Shown here piece after piece: positions 57,446 through 64,000 of a stretch of DNA of 64,000 nucleotides. Source of the stretch: Ilex aquifolium (Eukaryota > Streptophyta > Magnoliopsida > Aquifoliales > Aquifoliaceae); the NCBI GenBank assembly GCA_951799425.1, contig OX637393.1, positions 33,657,244 through 33,721,243 on the forward strand, written 5' to 3'. Position numbers and translations under genes: made by a program. The notes beneath the pieces are model-generated. The model saw nothing but the letters and a program-made list of their open reading frames with translations, searched no databases and was not told the origin of the DNA. Positions within the stretch are counted from its first letter, which is position 1; the number at the start of each line of letters is the position of its first letter.

Positions 57446-60400
57446 ATCCACCCCCATTAAAGAAAGTTTCGTCCTCGAAACTTACCTTAAGTAGAGAACA
57501 AATGAGAGTACTTCTCTTGCATCTCCAGCTCTGGTTCCTAGGTAGCTTCCTCCATCCCATGATGTTGCCACAAGACCTTCACTAATAGGATTACATTATT
57601 GCGAATCACTTTCTCCTATCGAGAATCTTCACCGGTTGTTCTTCATATGTGACTCCATCTTGAATTTCAATTCCTTCCAAATCCACGACATGCGTTGTAT
57701 CAGATTTGCACTTTCTTAACATTGACACATGGAACACATCATATACCTCTGACAACTAAGTTGGTAACCTAAGTTGATACACTACTTTGCCCACAACTTT
57801 GATTACTTTAAATGGTCTGGTGTACCTTGGGGCTAATTTCTCCTTCTTGCCAAATCTAAACACTCTCTTTTTGGGTGACACCTTGAGGAACACATAGTCC
57901 CGCTCTTGGAATTCCAAGGGCCTTCTTCTTCTATTTGCATAGCTTTTCTGTCTACTTTGAGCCGTGCGTAGTCTTTCCCTAATTATTTGAATTTTCTCAG
58001 TAGTCTCCCGAACAATTTCTGGTCCAAACAAGCTACTCTCCTCAGCTACTAGCCAACAAATCGGGGACCTACATGGTTTTCCATACAATGTCTCATAAGG
58101 AGTCATTTCAATACTTGCCTGATAGCTGTTGTTATAGGCAAATTCCACCAATGGAAGATGTTCACTCCAACTCCCTTTGAGGTCAAGAACACATGCCCTC
58201 AACATATCTTCCAAAATTTGGATCACCCTCTCAGATTGTCCGTCTTTCTGAGGATGAAAGGTTGTACTGAAATGCAACTCTGTTCCCAATGCCTTCTGTA
58301 AGCTTTGCCAGAATTTAGCCACAAAGTGACTTTCTCGATCAGACACAATCGATAACAGTACCCCATGTAACCTCACTATCTCCCAAATGTATAACTGGCT
58401 CAAGGTAACTAAGTTATTTGTGGTCTTAACAGGTATAAAGTGGGTAGTCTTTGTCAATCTATCAACCACCACCCAAATTGCATTATGACCTTCGACGTTC
58501 TTGAGTAATCCTGACATAAAATTCATAGTAACATGGTCCCACTTTCACTTAGGAATTGATAAGGATTGGAGCGAACCTCCCGGTCTTTGATGCTCAATCT
58601 TTACCAGTTGACACACTGCGCACTTTGCAACGTACTTAGCCACGTCTTGTTTCAATCCTTTCCACCAATATTGACGCTTCATGTCTCTATACATCTTAGT
58701 ACTACCCAGATGTATGGAGAATTTTGAACGATGGCTCTCCTCCAACACTTCTTCCCTTACTTGGTCATTGTTTGGTACACATATTCTTCCATGAAACCGT
58801 AACTTATCATTATATATAGACCAGTTCTCAACAATCTCATTCCTCTCCAATCTACCCCGGATAGTTTCCAACTCTGTATTTAATCGTTGCAACTCTACAA
58901 TCCTTTGTCGGAGAATCGATTGAGCTACAAGATTAAATAAGCAGGGTCGATCTTTCTGTTTATCCACTAATAGATCAAATTCCTCCAAAGTATCAATCAT
59001 CTTCCACCTATTAACAGCAAGAACATTGATTTCACACCGAGAATTTCTGCTGAGTGCATCTACTACCACATTAGCCTTTTCCGGATGGTAGTTGAGTGTG
59101 AAATCGTAATCTTCCAGATATTCAATCCACCTTCTTTGCCGAAGATTCAAGTCTTTCTGTGTGAATATATACTTGAGGCTCTTATGATCAGAAAACACTT
59201 GAAACTTTTCTCCATGCAAGTAACACCTCCACAACTTAAGAGCAAAAACCACAGTAGCAAGCTCCAAGTTGTGAGTGAGATAGTTCTGCTCATGAATCTT
59301 TAGTTGTCTCGAGCCATAAGCAACTATCTTACCTCCATGCATTAGCAAACATCCCAAGCCTCGTGACAAAGCATCTGTGTAAACATCGCATCCTTCCCCA
59401 CTGCTCGGAATAATGAGGTCAGGTGTTGTTGTCAACATTTACTTCAAGGTGCGGAAGGCTAGTTCACACTCTTGAGTCCACAAGAATCTTTCCCCTTTCT
59501 TCGTAAGGCAGGTCATTGTCATAGCTAGCTTTGAGAACCCTTCCACAAACCTCCTGCAGTAACCTGCTAAGCCCAGGAAACTATGTATTTCTGTCACATT
59601 CCTCGGTGGTTCCCACTTCATCACTACTTCAATCTTTGCGGGGTCAACAACTACGCCCTGTTGCGACACGACATGACCAAGGAATTTTACTTCCTTTATC
59701 CAAAACTCACATTTACTCATCTTAGCATATAACTTATGCTTTCTCAATGTTTGTAGCACTACCCGAATATGGTGTTCATATTCCCCTTGTGTTCGCGAAT
59801 AGATTAATATGTCATCAATAAACACAATAACAAACTTATCTAGACACGGCCGGAATACTCTGTGCATCAAATCCATAAAGGCTGCAGGAGCATTAGTCAG
59901 TCCGAACGATATTACAATATATTTGAAATGACCTTACCTGGTACGAAAAGCTGTCTTAGGAATATCCTCCTCATTGATCCTCAGTTGATGGTACCCTGTG
60001 CGTAGATCAATCTTGGTGTAATACTTAGAACCCTTCAGCTGATCAAATAAATCATTAATCCGAGGTAGTGGGTATTTATTCTTCACTGTCACTCGGTTCA
60101 ACCTCCGGTAGTCCGTGCATAACCGAAGTGTTTCATCATGCTTCATCACAAAGAGGACCGGGGCTCCCCAAGTTGAAGTGCTTAAACGAACAAACTCAAT
60201 TGCTAGTAACTGGTATAATTTCTTCATTAGCTCCTTTAACTCCAAGGGTGCCATCCGATAAGGTGCAATAAAAATAGGTTCTATTACAGGATACAAGTCA
60301 ATAGTGAACTCGATCTCTCTTCGAGGTGGTAAGCCAGACAACTCATCCGGAAATACATCTGGAAAGTCTGACACCACAGATATCAACTCTTGCGGGGAGT

Positions 60401-60556
60401 CAACTTATTTCTCTCCCATTAAGCTAGCAAGAAAGCTTAGACTACTTCCTGCCTTAGCCTGTAATAACCGTTTACTCGCCATGGAAAAAGGGTGGAAATA
60501 ATTTCTCTCATTTGTGAAGATGAATACTACTCCCCCCCAGTGATTGGAACACTACC
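57446..60556 (-). mobile_element. Ty3/Gypsy chromovirus (Tekay/Del-type): polypurine tract and pol, broken
   Basis: On the minus strand, from right to left: the start of reverse transcriptase ([14 protein letters not shown] near 60,360; LCTDYRRLN near 60,115), its catalytic FIDDILIYS near 59,810, RNase H ([17 protein letters not shown] near 59,380), integrase zinc finger ([15 protein letters not shown] near 58,610), integrase core (IWVVVDRLTKTTHFIP near 58,470), the GKKEKLAPRY end near 57,830 and a chromodomain-side tail (VLWQHHGMEEATW near 57,570). The polypurine tract TTAATGGGGGTGGAT is at 57,460-57,446. Gag, protease and the 5' LTR are missing. There are a handful of breaks, but long stretches stay readable, so it is younger than the pol remnant at 1.9-4.2 kb. 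Confidence 0.9.
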
Positions 60557-62026
60557 TGTAACGCCCCAAATACCACCCTGGACGGCATTACATTCTAAAA
60601 CCATTTATACCATGAGAGCAACTAATAAAAACCCATAAATAACAGGGGGTCCTTAATTTAACAAAATTTGGGCAGAGTCTCATTTGCACGGGGAGCTCTA
60701 CCCAAAACACAACCTGTACAATTATATTACAATTGACCACACCGGGTTCACATATGCATAACTATTGACCACACCGGGTCCATTTATCCATCATAAAATA
60801 AACTTCCATTCACCATATATCATATCCACACTATCATCCTAAAAGAATAGGCCAAACAATGGCATTTACATTCCAAGAGAATTAAAGTACACTTGCAGCG
60901 GAATAACAAAATATTAGACTTTACATGATCTCCAAATAAACTCTCTAGTCTAGTACAAAAGAAGCTATATCTCTACATGTCCACCTCGGGATCTACACTC
61001 CCGTCGATCGGAGTCTCCCAATATGCGGGCTCCTCGACTCCCAACTCCTCCTCAAGTATATAATCTGAAAATGTTAGCGGTAGGGGTGAGCACGAAGCTC
61101 TGTAGAAAATTTCTCCCAAACCCAAACAAGGTTTAAAAAACATTTAAAATTCGGTCGGTCTCATTTTCACAAATATAGTATAGAACTTTTGAAGGAAAAC
61201 AGGGCATATAAATAGATCTCCAGTTTAAGGAACCACGGTAATTAAAAGAATAAATGAACACAAGATACTAATAAGAATCAATTCCTAAAACATAATCCAT
61301 CCCACCATACACCATTTCCACAAGTTCTTGTGGCATCCCATACTACCCCAAAACTCTTGCAGAAATCGTATTTGGTACAATGAACGATAACTCACACTTG
61401 AACATTTCCGGCAATATATGTACATGTATCTCAACAATGATGTAAGACATCCACATGAATCGACACATTGAGTAACGTCTTGCCCACACCCACACACACA
61501 TCTTATCAAAGATATCCAACATTTAGGAAGGGCGTGTACCATACCAATGGCAGTGACGAAATCCAACCCAGGCATTAGTATACTAACCCTCTTACACGGC
61601 ACCACGTGAGCGATAGTGGTTTAGTCTTACCAAAGCACTAACCCATTCTACGACATCTCGTCAAAGGACACCCATGGTCATCCCACACCCATTAGAGATA
61701 CAACATCAAACCAATTTACCCAATTTATAAGCATATCTCAAAAATCCCCAAATATAACATGCGACATTTTCAATAACCAACTAAGAAAAATGCAAGAGAT
61801 CATTATAAACATCTTTTGTTGCACAATATAAAACTATAAGTTTTGAAAGTGAAAACCAAGGAATTACCAAGAGAAAAGTCCATTTTTCTTACAAATCAAT
61901 GATTGAAGATGAAAAAGAAAGATAAAATGGTTACCAAACCATCACATGGTTCAAAACCTGGCATTGATTGCAAAAATATAAAGAATCAAAGATTTCCCTA
62001 ACACATATCCAAGATTTAGAGAAAGA

Positions 62027-62075
<49 letters not shown>

Positions 62076-63014
62076 CCCTAGCCTCAATGTGAGAGAGTGA
62101 GAGAAAACCCCTACCTCTTAGTTGTAGCTTCAATCTAAGACTCAAGCTTCAAAATCTTCATATTCTCCTTCCTTTTTCCTCTTAATTTCGTCCTCCTAGG
62201 GTTTCAAGAGATTTGGGTGAGAGTGATTGAAGAATAGAAGAAAAGAAATGGGTGGGGAAGTGAGATTTTTGAGAAATCTAGGGTTTGATCTTCACAAATG
62301 ATGTGAATCTCTCTTTTGGATGTGTTTTTCTCTTCCTCTCTTCTCCTCTCAAGCTATCTAGGGTTTGGAGTGGTGTAATGAAGGCTAAGGAGGTGAGAGG
62401 ATGTATTTATAGTGGGGGAAAAATCGAGGGTTCGCGAACAGAAAAATTCAGATTTTTACAGTGACTACCGGTAGCTGATTTTGGCTACCGGTAGCTCGGG
62501 TACACTGGACACTCAACTACCTGTTGGCTACCGGTAGCTCGGACACACTGGACCATTAGCTACCGGTAGCTGATTTTGGCTACCGGTAGCTACTGCCCAG
62601 ATTTTTCTACTTCCACTTCCAGTGCATTATTAAGAATAAAAAGTTATGCTCAAAATAGTAGACAGTGTCCAAAATCCTTTATACCCAAATTTTCTCTAAA
62701 ATGTGTTTTAACTCCAAAATACTTCCTAACTTCCAATACACCCCATATTACCACTCCCAATGTTTTTCGACCTTCCGGATTCAATGGAATCATTATTTTT
62801 ACCTACAAATTTTTAGAAATTTGTCTGTTCACCCTTTCCAAGTTTAAACATCTTCGACACGTAACTTCACAATCAAATTGTCTCCATAGCATTTATTCCT
62901 ACGGTTTATTCTTATGTCACTACACATATCTACCTATTTACAAATATTATTTACTATATATATATATATATATATATCTCTATAAATATATAAAAGAAAA
63001 TTCGGGGTGTTACA
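60557..63014 (-). mobile_element. Solo LTR (antisense), 2.46 kb, abutting the chromovirus pol
   Basis: Plus-strand ends are TGTAACGCCCC and CGGGGTGTTACA, flanked by CTACC at 60,552-60,556 and 63,015-63,019. It shares terminal blocks with all other LTRs here (GGGGAGCTCTACCC, GACCACACCGGGT). Long (TA)n runs lie at 62,030-62,074 and 62,951-62,980. Five GCTACCGGTAGC-type palindromes lie at 62,463-62,592, where its relatives have GTTCGAAC. Confidence 0.85.
62463..62592. repeat. Cluster of five CTACCGGTAG palindromes in the solo LTR's U3
   Basis: CTACCGGTAGC occurs five times in about 130 bases, separated by TGATTTTGG or TCGGnnACACTGGAC spacers. Each is a perfect inverted repeat. Confidence 0.8.
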
Positions 63015-63019
63015 CTACC

Positions 63020-64000
63020 CTTTTTCGGAAGATGGATAAACGATTGCACAATTAAAGCCAGATAAAGGAGGACTCCCTAAGCTTGGAGCGATGATTGGTC
63101 AAAAAGCAGAGAAAGGAGATTGAGAGGACGAAAAGGGAAGCCTCAAAAGCCTTTGTAGATGGGTTTTTCAACTTTGAAGAGCAAGCCCTCGAGAAATTCC
63201 CTGACCTCGGCCTTGATCAATTTGAGCCTCGATTCCTTTCTCCTCTTGGGAGCTCCTCTAGAGGTGGTGATGCTACTCCGCCCTCCTCTAAGCCTTGGGA
63301 CCCTATGTTCCTTGCCCCCTATTTTTTTGTTTGTACTTGTTGCACATATGTTTTTGAAATGTAAGATAAAATCTTTCCCCCGTTGTTGGAATGAAAACCA
63401 CTTAAGATTTCTTTGGGATGTTGTTGGGATGTTTTATATCCTCTTTGCCCCCTACTCCAAGGAGGTCTTGACCTCGTTGGAGCATGGTCTTTGAAAATAT
63501 CTTTAGGTTTGCGAGCTTTTAAACTTTGTTTCTTCGCTTTGTGGTATGCCGATTGGCTTGGCTGATCGTACGTCTATTCCGAGGTGGTACTATCTCAAGC
63601 TGTATGGTCCCCAGGTTCTTGATTGTGATTTTATCATTTGCCCCCTGTGCTTGAGCTATACGACCTCGGGCTGAGTTGTCTCGAGCTGTACCATAAGGTG
63701 CCTGATCTGGGCACCGAGCCCTTCACTCTTGATAGGGCCTGTACTCGAGTTGTACGAACTCGAGCTGAGGTGTACGGATTTAGGAGAAAATATGTTAAAT
63801 ACGTCGATATTCATGCCCACCTAACTCCATCTTGGGCACCCTTGATTAATTTCTATTATAAAGCCTTTTTATTGAAGAACTCTAATTGTTGCCCTTTTGC
63901 CTCGATAAGTTGCCTATCTCCCTTATTCGAAAATCTTCCACCAATTGTATACCAACTCCTCCTAGGTGTTCTCCTTGAGTGTTACTCATCTTGCAGCTTC
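63020..64000 (+). other. Unrecognised repeat-like sequence with a charged open frame
   Basis: An 89-codon frame at 63,095-63,364 begins with a Lys/Arg/Glu-rich, coiled-coil-like stretch (KKQRKEIERTKREASKAF) and then FEEQALEKFPDLGLDQFEP, which has the look of the C-terminal part of a transposon or retrotransposon-associated protein, but I cannot name it. From 63,585 to 63,775 the words CTCGAGCTGTACGA/CTCGAGCTGAGGTGTACG recur with variation. It does not continue the minus-strand chromovirus and runs off the window. Confidence 0.35.

Overview
This is a stretch of plant nuclear DNA, most likely from a dicot. It is AT-rich, has spliced genes with GT-AG introns, a chloroplast-targeted light-harvesting-like protein, an EG45/plant-natriuretic-peptide-like protein, and many LTR-element fossils and MITEs. 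The species cannot be told from the sequence. Two host genes look intact; nearly everything else is mobile DNA, repeats or AT-rich spacer.

Layout. 0-1.4 kb: gag and leader of a Ty3 fossil (minus). 1.9-4.2 kb: pol remnant of a Ty3 chromovirus (plus), then an LTR-like piece to about 5.1 kb. 5.2-14.2 kb: spacer with a T-rich foldback, a hAT MITE with a perfect 8-bp target duplication, an AT-rich direct/inverted repeat block and a SINE-like insertion with a 13-bp target duplication. 14.2-26.9 kb: a five-exon minus-strand gene for a small chloroplast protein (146 aa) with an LHC/HLIP-type helix; its 8.2-kb second intron holds an old Ty1/copia element and a near-identical 465-bp duplication with poly-C runs. 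27-32.4 kb: MITEs, a ~182-bp tandem repeat, a stray copy of the EG45-like gene's upstream region split by a hAT MITE, a long foldback element, and the orphan C-terminus of a receptor-like protein.

32.4-51.6 kb: an array of about 2.2 copies of a ~2.96-kb unit. Insertions hide the periodicity: a 3.68-kb Helitron, a 3.09-kb solo LTR and a 0.97-kb G-rich MITE in unit I; a solo LTR carrying a second solo LTR in unit II; and a MULE-type MITE in unit III. Each of the five insertions made directly into the array has an unoccupied counterpart in another unit, which confirms its ends. With insertions removed, units I and II are 2,959 and 2,965 bp.

51.8-54.2 kb: the EG45-like gene (plus, three exons). 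54.7-63.0 kb: a broken minus-strand Ty3 chromovirus of Tekay/Del type (3' LTR with a LINE tail inside it, polypurine tract, pol) abutted by another solo LTR. 63.0-64.0 kb: unrecognised sequence, probably more repeats.

The two host genes show no functional link. No new multi-gene system was found. The most interesting observations are the self-calibrating repeat array, the LHC-like protein whose helix motif has Ala where Arg is usual, the stray upstream region, and LTRs of one family carrying different palindrome clusters at the same place.
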